In this document: one piece after another, positions 1-10,790 of the stretch | Layout of the letters: the number at the start of each line of letters is the position of its first letter | Position numbering within the stretch: position 1 is the first letter of the stretch | Source: Pseudofabraea citricarpa | Lineage: Eukaryota; Ascomycota; Leotiomycetes; Helotiales; Dermateaceae | Assembly: GCA_029641185.1 (NCBI GenBank) | Contig: JAPWGK010000002.1 | Coordinates: forward strand, 1,550,001-1,614,000 | Direction of reading: 5' to 3' | Length of the DNA stretch: 64,000 nucleotides | Position numbers and translations under genes: made by a program | The notes under the pieces: model-generated | The model's database searches: none | What the model saw: only the letters and a program-made list of their open reading frames with translations | What the model was told of the DNA's origin: nothing

Positions 1-380
1 AAGTTCTACGGGAATTGGGAACACCTCAAGCACAAGATTCCCTTGATACGGAGGCGGCGGATGCATTGGAGCAGGCAGCGAAACGTCTTCGATACGATGA
101 TGGTTTGGTGCCCAAGTCTGGAAGACGACGAAAGCAACGCACTACGGCGGTAGACTCAGATTCGAGCTCTTCGGAAGACTCGAGCTCCTCAGAATCCGAT
201 GATGACGATGATACCAGCTCAGATGAATCCACGACACCAAACAAGGAGGGTGATGATACGTCAAGTTCATCAAGTAGCTCGTCGGAGGACGATAGCGAGA
301 GTGATAGTGGAATCGAGGCTGTAGCTGATGTTGGTCAATCAGCAAACGATAGTAGCAGTGAGGAGGATGACAGCGAGTGA
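1..380 (+). CDS. C-terminal end of an unidentified protein with a serine/acidic tail (5' partial)
   Basis: The frame is open from position 3 to a TGA at 378-380, so this is the 3' end of a gene that begins before the window. The first residues read VLRELGTPQAQDSLDTEAAD, then a lysine/arginine patch (KSGRRRKQR), then about 75 residues dominated by Ser, Asp and Glu. Such a basic patch followed by a phosphorylatable Ser/Asp/Glu tail is common in nucleolar and nuclear proteins. That is inference from composition only; I see no domain and do not recognise the family. Confidence 0.55.
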   Translation, partial: VLRELGTPQAQDSLDTEAADALEQAAKRLRYDDGLVPKSGRRRKQRTTAVDSDSSSSEDSSSSESDDDDDTSSDESTTPNKEGDDTSSSSSSSSEDDSESDSGIEAVADVGQSANDSSSEEDDSE

Positions 381-1122
381 GAGCAGGAGCAGCCACTGCA
401 TCTACAGTATCTACATCTGTATGTGGGATGACTCGGATTGCAGCATGACCTGCGCCATTACTGGCATGATTTTGTAGCACAGAAACTCTCCAATAGATAC
501 CCCAAAATTGGCCATGGACCTATCGAGGCCAATGAAATAAATGACACGAAAGAATCTCAATGCCAGATCCGATTCTTATCTCAAGCAAGATGAGCATGTG
601 AGCTGTTGCAGAAGTTCCCTGGTACGCGCATGCACCCCTCTTTTTGCGGCCAACCCAAACAGGCCATTCTGGCACCACGGCCAATCATACAGGCAAAGCA
701 AAGTGAGGTGAGAGGTGAGAGGTGAGCTTGTTGAATCCCATCTTCGTCTTGTGCATCTCATCTCACTCGATCCCACCCCCACGACCCGCGGAATAATATC
801 CTGTGGCGCAAGGCCACCTATAACTTCGACCCTCACCGACATTTCCTGTGATTTGTGCTACGGTACTTTGTACTTGCGATAATTCTCTTAAAAGGGGGTC
901 AGTAGGTTGGTTCTTTGCGCCATTTGCGACACTTTCATTGCGGGCTTTTTGCTCCGGGGCGCGCAAGCAGCAGACAGGCAACCACTTCTATCACCTGGCA
1001 CTCGGCCGCCTCCTCGTCCGAAACGAAACAAGCCAAACAATAACCCATCTTCGAGTCTTCTCCCATCTCACCTGGGAGATACAAGAACAATAAGCCAAAG
1101 TGCAGGTCTTCATAACTCCATC
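381..1122. other. intergenic region between the acidic-tail gene and the four-helix protein gene
   Basis: No convincing coding sequence. It should hold the 3' end of the left gene and the promoter and 5' leader of the membrane-protein gene starting at 1123. A GAGGTGAGAGGTGAGAGGTGAG direct repeat lies near 705-726. The open frames across it lack splice-consistent continuation and were not called. Confidence 0.6.
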
Positions 1123-1819
1123 ATGACAAGAGTTATCATTTACAGCACGGCCCTCGCGGCTTTTGTTGCGGGTAATTGACCCTTCAGCCTTAATTGAGAG
1201 AGAGTACGTCACTGATAGGGAGACAGCCACCGCGATGACTTTTGCTGCCATCTTCATCCCAGACTGGATTACCTGGGAATCCACCTCGCCGAACGGTGGT
1301 CACTTTACAAAGACGGTCGGTCTGCATCGAAGCTGTTCCTCGGTCGATTCGAGCTGTCACCACTTCCCCCAGTATGAAGACTGCCATGGACCCGACCGAT
1401 ACTTCTGCTCCATGTGGAGATCCGTGGGCTTCCTGATGTCTTTCGCCGCCGTTTTTGAGCTCGCCACATTGGTTGCGTACGTTGTAGTGATTGTTGGGGG
1501 CAAGCAGAAGCGGGAGACGGGCTGGAAGATTTTATCGTTTCTCCTTCTCGTTGTAGGCGCCGTACAGTGCGCCTCTATGGCCATCGTGGTAAGTGCTCAA
1601 ACCTACCTCGCCTCTATCATGTACTGACCAACGCAGGCATATCTCTTTGACAACGACGACCGTTTCTTTGTTGGCTGGAAGCTTGACAAATCCTGGATTC
1701 TCTGCACCGTTTCGTGGAGCATCGCGGTTGTTTCTGCTGCTCTGATTTCTCTCTCGGCGTTTGTTTTTCCTCCGGAAGATGGTTATGAACTTATTCCAAG
1801 TGAACGTTATGGTGGATGA
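1123..1819 (+). CDS. four-helix claudin/SUR7-like membrane protein (hypothetical)
   Basis: Exons 1123-1171, 1227-1588 and 1637-1819 give a 197-aa protein. Both introns are 48-55 nt with consistent phases, and intron 1 has CACTGAT before CAG. Four hydrophobic segments are visible: the N-terminus (VIIYSTALAAFVA to AAIFIP), VGFLMSFAAVFELATLVAYV, ILSFLLLVVGAVQCASMAIV, and a last one around SWSIAVVSAALISLSAF. The first extracellular loop carries ITW, then VGLHRSC, then SSC, which resembles the W-GL-C-C signature of the PMP22/claudin and fungal SUR7-like superfamily. The C-terminus ends in a short tail (EDGYELIPSERYGG). The start is the only ATG that precedes a membrane segment and joins in phase. 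An AATAAA lies at 2027-2032, about 210 nt past the stop. A plasma-membrane role is inferred; the specific function is unknown. Confidence 0.72.
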
Positions 1820-2337
1820 ATATGCGATTGAGCAGCATGTGTATGCATTTTGGTTGCGGGGACTGTCCTAAATACGAATGATTGGTCTTGATGACGGCGT
1901 TTTGGCAGGAGTTTTGAGAGCATTACTTTGGTGGTTTGTTGTTCTATATGTAACTGGGATCAGCTTCGAGACTGTGTGCTAACTTTATATCTCTGATACG
2001 AGGAGCCGTTAAACAAAAGGCTATAAAATAAAGAGCTGTAGCAGCATACGGATATGATATTAATTACTTTGACTTGATGTATACCCCAAATGTTATAGTC
2101 TTTTATAGAAGCCACTTTCATTTAATGAAATTCATATTGTAACTTATTATTTTCTCTTCGAAATACCTAAAGAAAAAAAAACATCCAAAATGGAATGAAA
2201 TATACAAAAACATGCTGTGAGAAAAAAACACGTAAAAAGAACATGTCAATCTAGCAGGTCAAAAAAAAAAGAAGAAAAAAAAAAAAAGTGGTACTCGTTT
2301 AGGCAAAACTGTAGGCTTCAAAAAATGAAGCAAAAAT
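1820..2337. other. AT-rich spacer before tRNA-Leu
   Basis: Contains a candidate poly(A) signal AATAAA at 2027-2032, then AT-rich sequence ending in long A runs around 2170-2290. No coding sequence is seen. A-runs just upstream of the minus-strand tRNA appear as T-runs on that strand's 3' side and could serve as RNA polymerase III termination signal. Confidence 0.5.
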
Positions 2338-2472
2338 GCTGCCTGTGAGGTTCGAACTCACGCATCTCTCGATAGTGGTGATATTTAGGAGTGTGGCCTG
2401 CAACTGAAGATTCAATTGAGGTGTAACTGCCCGACTTAAAACCACCGCCTTAGACCGCTCGGCCAAAGCAGC
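2338..2472 (-). tRNA. tRNA-Leu (anticodon UAA) with a 54-nt intron
   Basis: On the minus strand the acceptor arm is GCTGCTT paired with AGGCAGC, the D-arm begins GGCCGAGCGG, the anticodon stem is GTGGT/ACCAC with loop TTTAAG-C, the variable arm has stem ATC/GAT around GAGA, and the T-arm is GTGAG-TTCGAAC-CTCAC. Anticodon TAA maps to plus positions 2436-2438. An intron at 2381-2434 lies directly after position 37, the canonical eukaryotic site. Removing it leaves an 81-nt class II tRNA. Intron bases CTAAA can pair with the anticodon region (UUUA), as expected for the pre-tRNA splicing substrate. Confidence 0.93.
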
Positions 2473-2913
2473 TTTTTATTGTTTGCTAGACACAAAATCC
2501 TTAAATAAATTGTTGAACATGCAAAAAAACCAAAATACAATGATATAAAAATGTTAATATGTAAGGTCAGCATTCGGGGGAGATAAATAAAGCCATTATC
2601 CTATGGTTATCTTTCTGAATGATTTTTGTTCATTAAGTTAACCGAATTGCGTTGACGTCCTGAGTGTCAACCTCGCCCTCGCCCCGAGAAGCGTCACCCG
2701 AGTGCACATTTATCATTGGATAATTTCACAAAGCTTTCAAGCCTCCCTCGAAACATTTTTTGCCTTTCTCACTAAGCCGACCCCACATCTGGAGCAAGCG
2801 CTTATCGCCCGATAAGAGAAGTACAGTGAGAGTGAGTACCCCGCCGATCAAACAACGACCTTCCTCTTGCTCTCCTCACAACCACGCCATTTTGTCCAGT
2901 ATACTCACTGAAC
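2473..2913. other. spacer and likely promoter of the phytanoyl-CoA dioxygenase-family gene
   Basis: AT-rich to about 2640, then GC-richer. It contains a CRE-like TGACGTC at 2653-2659 and pyrimidine-rich sequence near 2750-2900, as often seen before fungal start codons. No separate gene is seen. Confidence 0.5.
2653..2659. promoter_or_regulatory. CRE/bZIP-like TGACGTC motif
   Basis: A TGACGTC heptamer lies 255 nt upstream of the start codon at 2914. This core binds ATF/CREB-type bZIP factors in fungi. One short match can occur by chance, so a role is only suggested. Confidence 0.25.
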
Positions 2914-3932
2914 ATGGCACCCTCTCGAACATCACCGGAACCTGCTTCCTCAAACGACAAGGGCCTTAGTAAAGAACAGCTGGCGACCTGGGAGAGAGAT
3001 GGCTATCTTTTACTCCCCGACGCCCTTGATCAGAGGACTGTTGCATCACTGCTTGAGGAAACACACTCGATGCTGGAGAACTTCTCTCTAGATGATCACC
3101 CGATGACAAAGTTCTCAACTGGAGAGGGCAAGGACGGCGAGCATGTAGGGGACGATTATTTCCTCTCGAGTGGAGACAAAGTACGGTTCTTTTTCGAAGA
3201 AGGTATGGCAACATGATTAAAACCCAGGCCAGGAGAAAAGAAACAAAGAAAGAAAATGCAGTTTTGTTGATCTAGCTAGATGCATTCGATTCCGAAGGGA
3301 ACCTTACGAAGCCCAAGGCGAGAGCAATCAATAAGATAGGACATTACCTCCATAAACTCTCTCCGCCGTTCGCATCGCTGCTCTCACCGTCGTCTACGCA
3401 TTCACCAGGTGCCATTGCTCGCTCCATTGGGTTCCGAGAACCACAGTGTCTTCAGAGCATGGTTATATGCAAGCAGCCTGAAATCGGGGGAGCTGTGCCA
3501 CCGCATCAGGATTCGACGTTTCTATATACAAACCCGCCCAGCGCGGTAGGGTTCTGGTATGCTCTCGAAGATGCGACGATCGAGAATGGCTGTCTTTCAT
3601 TCCTGCCCGGAAGCCATAGGTGGGCTGAAGTGGACAAGAGATTTGTGCGAAGAAAGGATGGGAAAGGTACTGAGTTTATCGATAATGATACGGCACGGTT
3701 CCCAAAGGGCGATGTGTATGGAGCGAAGGCGGAGGAGGGAGAGTATAAAATTGGAGAGGTCAAAGCAGGAACGTTGGTCTTGATTCATGGCAATCTATTG
3801 CACAAGAGCGAGAAGAATTTAAGTCAGAAAGGCAGGATCATATACACGTTCCATGTCATCGAAGGCCAAGGGGCTGAGTATGCGGCAAATAACTGGCTTC
3901 AGCCACCAGAGGAAGGGTTTACGAAGTTATGA
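2914..3932 (+). CDS. phytanoyl-CoA dioxygenase (PhyH/PHYHD1) family Fe(II)/2-oxoglutarate oxygenase
   Basis: Exons 2914-3202 and 3280-3932 (77-nt intron, phase 1) encode 313 aa. The sequence follows the PHYHD1 subgroup: N-terminal WERDGYLLLPDAL, the junction FFEEDAFDSEGNL, and INKIGHYLH. Iron ligands are visible as H172-Q-D174 (VPPHQDSTF) and distal H271 (LLHKSEKNLS); R282 (GRIIYTF) is the likely 2-oxoglutarate carboxylate binder. All key residues are intact, so the enzyme should be active. The family hydroxylates lipid or metabolite substrates, but the substrate of this subgroup is not established. The C-terminus ends EEGFTKL without a clear PTS1 signal, so a peroxisomal location is not supported. 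It is convergent with the HRP1-like gene. Confidence 0.9.
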
Positions 3933-4346
3933 TTTAGAGATTAGTAAAAATTGAATACATGAAAGATGCTAACATATTGGTATGGAATAACTCCGAGTTT
4001 CTAAAGCTTTGGGCTGATCGATATCCCAACACTGCATGTCCTTTACATCGAATCATTGTAATGCATGTAGTCACAGGAAACACGGAATAAAAGAGGCAGA
4101 TTCATTCGTGGTATATTTTCCCAGTCTATTATGCGTCCTAAGAGAACCAAAAGACCTTGGAATGGCAGTGCCATACTATTGAGAGCCATTAGAATGCCTT
4201 ATCCGGCTGAAGGGATTTCTCATCATCGAGGGAGTACCCTGTTACTACTTAATACACAAGCGAGGAAGATCTGAGAAGAAAAAGAGGAATCAGTACAACG
4301 AAGCCCAGGCCATCATCACCCATTAAGCTTGTTTTGTTTGTGCTCA
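3933..4346. other. convergent 3' intergenic region
   Basis: Lies between the stops of the PhyH-family gene and the HRP1-like gene. It should hold both 3' UTRs; AATAAAA occurs near 4086 for the plus-strand gene. No gene is seen. Confidence 0.5.
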
Positions 4347-7300
4347 TCATCTCGCGTATGGATGGAATCCTCCCCCACGGCCACCTCTGCCTCCACCACG
4401 ATAGTTTGCTCCCGGCTTCCCGGCATTCTTGGGCCCAGTTGGTGCATTTGCAGGTGGAGCACTGGCAGGTCCAGATTGTGGAGTTGCTGACCCTCTGTTG
4501 CTACCACCTCTGCCTTGGAAGCTAGCACCACGTTGTTGTTGTTGTTGTTGTTGACCTCCGCCAACATCTGGTTGAGGTACATCATCATACATACCCTCCC
4601 AAGAAGTTGGTCCGCCACCACCCATTCCATAGCCTGGCTGAGCATATTGCGATTGCTCGCGTGCAGCTCGTCGCATCTGTTGCTGTTCATACTTCTGCTG
4701 TTCAAACATTTGTTGCTCGTAGGCATTGTAACCTGGCGTACCAATTCTTCCACCAGGATTGTTCTGACCACCGCCAGCATACCCACCTCCCATACCAGCA
4801 CCACCTCCCATACCGGCACCACCTCCCATACCAGCACCGCCTCCCATGCCAGCACCGCCTCCCATGCCAGCACCACCTCCCATGCCAGCGCCAGCGCCCA
4901 TGCCAGCACCTCCACCGTTGCCCATACCAGCTTGTTGCATCTGCATTTGCTGCATTTGCTGCATCTGTTGCATCATCGCTGAATTCATACCTGCCATGGC
5001 ACCTGGACTTTGTGGGCTCTGGCTTCGAGCTCCTCCTCCAGCAGCCATCTGTTGTTGGAAGGCCTGCATCTGTTGCATCTGTGCCATCTGTTGCATCATG
5101 GCAGGGTTCATACCTCCAGGCATGCCGCCTCCCATACCTCTTCCACCGCCCATGGCCATTTGCTGTTGCATCATAGCAAAGTATTGTTGCATCTTCTGCC
5201 AATACTGAGCCATTAATTGTGGAGTCATACCCCCTGGTGCCATTTGGCCACCACCATTCTGTTGTTGCTGCTGCTGTTGATTTGAGGTGTCTTTAAATTC
5301 ATCTCCCTTGCGGAAACGGCCTCCTCCTCTACCACCACGGTTATCTTCTTCCTCTCGCATATTTCCTCTGGGCTGTGCCTTCTTAACTTCGATCGCCTTA
5401 CCATGAATCTCCAATGGAGAGTCTAAGCAAGCATCAACGGCAGCTTCACTGTCAAATGTAACAAAGCCAAATCCTCGTGGTCTTCCGGTATCCTTGTCCA
5501 TCATAAGAGTAGCATCGACCACGCGTCCGAATTGCATGAAATACTCTTTGAAATCCTGTTCAGTGGCCTCTTGACTGACACCCCCAACGAATATCTTGCT
5601 GGTACGTTCCTGCTCATCCCGAGGAATGGCTCGCTTTGGGTCAATCTTGAAAGTATTAGATTTTATATTATTAATAGGGACAGATTTAGAAGGATGTTGA
5701 CGCAAATCATTAAGGGGAGTTTGGAAGTCTGGTCTTACGATTTTACCATCAAGATAGTGCTCCTTAACCATCACGATGTTTACAGTTCGTGCATCCTTGA
5801 AGGTGAGAAATCCGAACCCTCTAGATCGACCAGATGCACCATCTCTCATAACGGTACACTCAACAACTTCGCCAAATTGGGAGAAATAATCTTTAAGTGA
5901 TTCTATGGCAAAGCTTGTCAGCTAACATGTATTGGTATATGGTTTCATGATCTTACGGTCTGTCGTTTCCCAGTTCAGTCCACCAATAAACATTTTCCTG
6001 CATAATTACAAAATATTAGCAACTGTATATGAAAGACTCCGAACGCAGGGGTCTGAGTAACCCAAAACAAAAATGTAGTAGTAGAATATGTATGGCCCAT
6101 CTCGCTATGCCTCGCTTCTCGGATATGACAGAAAACAACCATGGTTCGCAGCCAGTAAGAGTCATATATGTCGTGCCTTGCTATCCGTATTACACTGTAG
6201 ACGCATGGCTGCTTTCTTGGTTCCTCTTGATTCATCCAGTCCAGTTCAAGCTCGTGCAAAGCTGTTGACAGTAATTGGTAATAGAAGGTAGTGCTCAGCG
6301 AGAGCTTGAGAGAGCAACTGGGAGGGCTGGAACGCGGGGCAATATAGCTTCTGAGGCTTTTGGGAACTGCGGAGAAGCCATGTATCCTCATACCAGTCCA
6401 GAACAGAAGATCTTTGCGAGTCATGCGATAGAGTATGACACCACAAGACATCCAAGAAACAAATCGTGTCTTTTGCTATCGTGATGCTAGGTACTTGGCG
6501 TGAGGCCCTATGCGCTACCATCTTGCTTTGCTATAGCCCCTTTCTGACTGCTTGTTGCTCTATGAAGAATATCTCGACAATAGGCTATGTAGTTGTAAAT
6601 GCTGACTATTGCCGCTGTTGATGGCGAATGCATGAGGCGAGCCAAATTCCAAATCTCAGCTTCAGACGACTCTTTTATCTCCAAGATTTGCTATGTTGTA
6701 GCTAGTGCCCCTGGCTGGGCGGACCTCTTTTGACAGTCTTGTCTTCCGGACCCCCAAGATCTCCATTTAGACTCAAGTTTGCCGCTTGACCGCCATGTAT
6801 AATTCCAAATCTTTGATAGCCCATCTCCCGTCATGACCATCTGCCTGACCTCCACTGTAAAATTTGGTTTGCGAGTATTGCATGTGATGTGCTTATTTCC
6901 AGGGGTCGCTCTTCCATTGTGTCAAGGTAATAGTGCACCAAAATCATCTCCTTCGTGCTGGAGGCATGTCGCGGATGACTCAAGGCTTGTGCTAAAGGGT
7001 AAAGTGGAATGGGCGAAGAAAAAAAGGGAAAATAATGGAACTATGATCTTACCCATCCTCTTTGATGCCTGGTCCATGATCTTCATTCTTGAAGTCATTC
7101 TTGGGCGCTTCGTAGCCATTCGTGTTTCCAAGATTAAAGTCAATGTCATCGTCCATATCTTGCTCACCACCATACATGTGTTGATCGCCATCTCCTACTT
7201 CTCCTTCTTGTGCCGCAGGCTCCTCAACTTTGGGAGCTGGGGTTGGCTCGGCTTTGACTTCAACAGCAGGTGCCGCGGCTGCTTTCGCTGCATTATCATC

Positions 7301-7505
7301 TTCGGTGTATCTGTAAGAAAAGGTCAGTAATCCTGCGTGGAGTCTTTGCTGCATCGGTGGAGCTAGATCGATTTAAAAGCCTCGATGTTACACGCGCCAG
7401 CGCAGCCAAAGGAGCGGTTGTCGAGGCGCTGTATTCAATGGCATGAGATGGAGACACTCACAGATCGGCAAAGAGATCTTCCTCGAAGTTCTCTGGATCG
7501 GCCAT
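4347..7505 (-). CDS. HRP1: two-RRM RNA-binding protein of the HRP1/Nab4 (hnRNP A/B, Musashi-like) family
   Basis: Exons on the minus strand are 7462-7505, 7053-7310, 5957-5997 and 4347-5902, giving 632 aa. All phases join and protein continuity is clear (FADL-YTEDD; DG-KMFIGGLNWETTD-QSLKDYF). RRM1 spans about 102-175 (RNP2 MFIGGL, RNP1 RGFGFLTF). RRM2 spans about 217-292 (RNP2 KIFVGG, RNP1 RGFGFVTF). The rest is Gln-, Met- and Gly-rich, with a tandem GGGAGM hexapeptide array and a C-terminal RGG-like stretch ending FHPYAR. HRP1 proteins bind AU-rich 3' UTR signals as cleavage factor IB and shuttle with mRNA; this role is by family. Intron 2 (5998-7052) is 1055 nt, very long for this group, and exon 3 is only 41 nt. 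Confidence 0.9.
4785..4925 (-). repeat. 18-bp in-frame coding repeat (GGGAGM hexapeptide) inside the HRP1-like gene
   Basis: About six tandem 18-bp units read as repeats of CATACCAGCACCACCTCC on the plus strand with C/T and A/G third-position changes. They encode repeated Gly-Gly-Gly-Ala-Gly-Met. The unit length is a multiple of three, so copy-number change keeps the frame. Confidence 0.85.
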
Positions 7506-8341
7506 GATCGTTTGCTGTTCTGCAGATGGCTGTTGATGTTGGGACTGCTGCGTTGGTCTCGAACGTGCGGGGACGTGGTGGTGTTGCGCTCGTGTAGTAG
7601 AATGGGCGGGCGAAACTGACGAAACCGTTACCTGTCTGTAACAGGAGATTCGGTGTAAAAGCGTGTGGTATAGTACCGTAGCGATACTGTAGAGATGTGT
7701 TAAAGTGTCAGGATGGGGTGGTGCGGAACCAAATTGCTCGTGCCTTTTCAGACTCGAGTATGGTTAACAGTAGACCGAGCGGACCTTGCAAAATCGACTA
7801 AAATGGTCAGACGCGCTGCGCTGCTCATTGATGCCTCAGGCATAAACACTCAATAACATGAGGCCGATGAGACTCCAACCTTCAATGGCTTAGAAACTTA
7901 GGAATGGATATCTGCAAACGATGTTCTCTTCTTCAAAGGGCACCAAGAAACCGGCGCAGCAGGTATGAGCTCTAGCAACTCTTTCTTGATCCAATTCAAC
8001 CTCTTACTTACACTTCTCTCTAGGAAATGATCCAGGTCGGTCAGTTTAACCCCACCATGACCACAATGAGCTTGTCCACAGGCGCCTCTTGTGTTCTTTT
8101 TTTTTTTTGCGGCCAACATGCTAATTGTAGGTTCTACAATACAGAGAGATCTGAGTATGTACTCCATGCAACATATTGAGCCCTGGCAGACACGGCGCGC
8201 ATTGCAACCTGTCACTAACACCCACGCCGTAGATCAGCATCTCCGTTCTGGCGCACACGAACCTCAGATGGACGCCGCGATGCTTCTCCTAAGACTCGAG
8301 ACCCCGGCCTGGTCGTCGGTGCGTCTTACTCACATGCAGAT
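7506..8341. other. divergent promoter region of the HRP1-like gene and the GYP1-like gene
   Basis: The two genes start back to back, 836 nt apart. The sequence is mixed, with a T-run at about 8098-8109. No third gene is convincing. It should carry both core promoters and leaders. Confidence 0.5.
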
Positions 8342-10108
8342 ATGCTGAAATTTGATTCATTGTACGTCCTTCAAGTCTAATGCATGAGCCATTGCTGACA
8401 TGAAGCACGCAGATCTGTATCGAGCTCAGGACGCCCAAGGACTCCCCCCTCTTCTTCTTCTTATAAAAGCCGCAGTGGTACCCCGCCGTTAGGGAGGACG
8501 ACATCAGGTCTAGCTTCACCACCGCGCAGAAACTACACCGACTTTATGTCGAACACGAATAATGATTGGAATCCAGAGGATGAAGATGATGACGACGACG
8601 AGTATGGGTATGAGAATGACGATGGAGATGACTTTGGACTCCCTAGTATATCAAGCATGAAGCGGAAAGCAAAAAAACCTTCCCCAGCTCTGGACACAAC
8701 GAATACGGCAGGGGGGTTATCACCGTGGAACAATGGTTTGGGAAGTAATGCGACAAACACAACGTCGCGGAGGTGGTCAAACAGTGCTGACATAGCCATT
8801 GAACGACCGGCGCCGAGCTACCCAGTAGCAAAGAAGAGCGAAGGGAAGATGTTGCGACCACAGTATAAGGAAGTTTTGAGAGGTACTTGACCCTGTTGAG
8901 TATGTAAAGCACATGACTGACTTGTTTTGCCAGATCCAGCAAATTCCTTGCATCTTATAGACCATCCTCCTATTCCTACTAATTCATCTCAGAAGGAGAT
9001 CGATGTCCATTCTGCTCGAATAACAAGAATCAACAAATTCAAAAAGATCCTTCAGGCCAGCTCTATTCCATTATCAGATCTTAGGTCAGCCGCATGGTCT
9101 GGAATTCCAGAAGAGGTTCGTGCTATGACCTGGCAACTATTACTAGGTTATCTTCCAACCAGTAGTGAGAGGCGTGTTAGTACCCTTGAGCGAAAACGAA
9201 AAGAATATCTAGATGGGGTACGGCAAGCCTTTGAACGAGGCGGAGGAACCACAGCTACTGGCGGCAAGGCTCGCGGTCTAGACGAAGCAATATGGCACCA
9301 AATCAGCATTGATGTTCCACGAACAAACCCGCATCTTGAACTTTATAGCTATGAAGCCACCCAAAGATCTTTAGAAAGGATTCTATATGTATGGGCGGTG
9401 AGGCATCCTGCAAGTGGTTATGTTCAAGGCATCAATGACCTTGTGACTCCGTTTTGGCAGGTATTTCTAGCAAGCTACATCACTGATTCGGATGTCGAAA
9501 GCGGCATGGATCCTGGGCAATTGCCCAAGACCGTCTTGGATGCAGTAGAAGCAGATTCTTTCTGGTGCCTGACAAAACTTTTGGATGGAATTCAGGATAA
9601 TTACATTTATGCTCAACCAGGTATTCAACGGCAAGTAGCAGCCCTTCGAGATCTCACCTCAAGAATAGATGCACCACTAGCAAAGCACCTGGAAGAGGAG
9701 AATGTTGAGTTCATTCAATTCAGTTTTCGCTGGATGAACTGTTTACTTATGCGTGAGATCAGCGTCCAGAACACAATTCGAATGTGGGACACATATATGG
9801 TTAGCATTCACTTTACCTCAATATCAGAATACAGAGTATCTAATGGTTTATAGGCCGAGGAGCAGGGATTCTCGGAATTTCATTTATATGTGTGTGTTGC
9901 ATTTCTTGTCAAATGGTCTGAACGGCTGTTGAAGATGGACTTCCAAGAAGTGATGATGTTCCTCCAAGCATTACCAACACGTGAATGGACAGAGAAAGAT
10001 ATAGAGTTGTTGCTTAGTGAAGCGTTCATCTGGCAATCCTTATTCAAGGGATCATCATCGCATTTGCGTGGTGGAAGCCACACCACACCTTCAAATGCGG
10101 TGGTATAA
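8342..10108 (+). CDS. GYP1: TBC-domain Rab GTPase-activating protein, GYP1/TBC1D22 type
   Basis: Exons 8342-8361, 8413-8882, 8934-9799 and 9854-10108 give 536 aa. The first coding exon is only 20 nt; it is supported because the frame stays open and coding-like (Ser/Pro/Arg-rich) back to an acceptor at 8412 and joins in phase to ATG 8342. If that exon is wrong, the first ATG in exon 2 is at 8546. An acidic low-complexity stretch (EDEDDDDDEYGYENDDGDD) precedes the TBC domain, which runs from about residue 220 (SAAWSGIPEEVRAMTWQLLL) to 500. The arginine finger R293 (SIDVPRTNPH) and glutamine finger Q328 (GYVQGINDL) are both present, so it should be catalytically active. Gyp1 stimulates GTP hydrolysis by Ypt1/Rab1 at the Golgi (family knowledge). 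Confidence 0.88.
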
Positions 10109-10790
10109 TCCAGTTGAACCTAGTGCCACCGTTGGCCTATGACACGACAAGGAGGAGCCCATCACCAGGGTCGGACGCTCACAATGAACCACCTGCCTAC
10201 CTCAAAAAGCTTTACAAGCCAGATGTAATCCAAGGACGTATCGATTAGTGCGGTAGCTTTGTACATCTGCTATTTTGCCGCCACATATGACGGGTAGCTA
10301 AAGCTTATAGGTAGCTATTAAGGCTCCTTGCTAGGTGCACACTCATAACTCGCATCTCAACTGGGCCACATTTTATCTTTTGCTCCGCCTGAGAACACAA
10401 GCTCCATCACCTTGAAGCAAATGACTAGGCACAGTTCAACCAAATTTTCAGCCAGAAAGAGGTGGCCAGTAACGGGGTGCGGATAATCAAAAACAAAATG
10501 AGATGGGTATTTTGATTCCATTAAAATAAATGGAAGTGATGCGTTCAAGAAACCATATAAAGCCCCTGCAAGTCTTTTATGTGTAACTGCTCAGTATCCT
10601 GTGCAAAACGCCGCCGCCCATTTTCCATCCTAGTTGCCGTACGGCATTTAAAGTGATATACGCATCATAAAGGTACTAGAGAAAATAATGGAAAAGCGTG
10701 AGACCACAACGTAGAACCCAAACCCTCCCTAATCCGAGGCCATCCTGCCAGGCGAATCACATTGATAATGATACTCCGCCTCCCAAATAT
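10109..10790. other. convergent 3' intergenic region
   Basis: Lies between the stops of the GYP1-like gene and the NASP-like gene. It should hold both 3' UTRs. No coding sequence, RNA gene or repeat stands out. Confidence 0.5.

Noticed and set aside
4515..5208. Plus-strand frames opposite the HRP1-like gene (PAPPPMPAPPP and HLLHLLH repeats)
   Set aside because: They are antisense translations of the Gly/Met/Gln repeats of the real gene.
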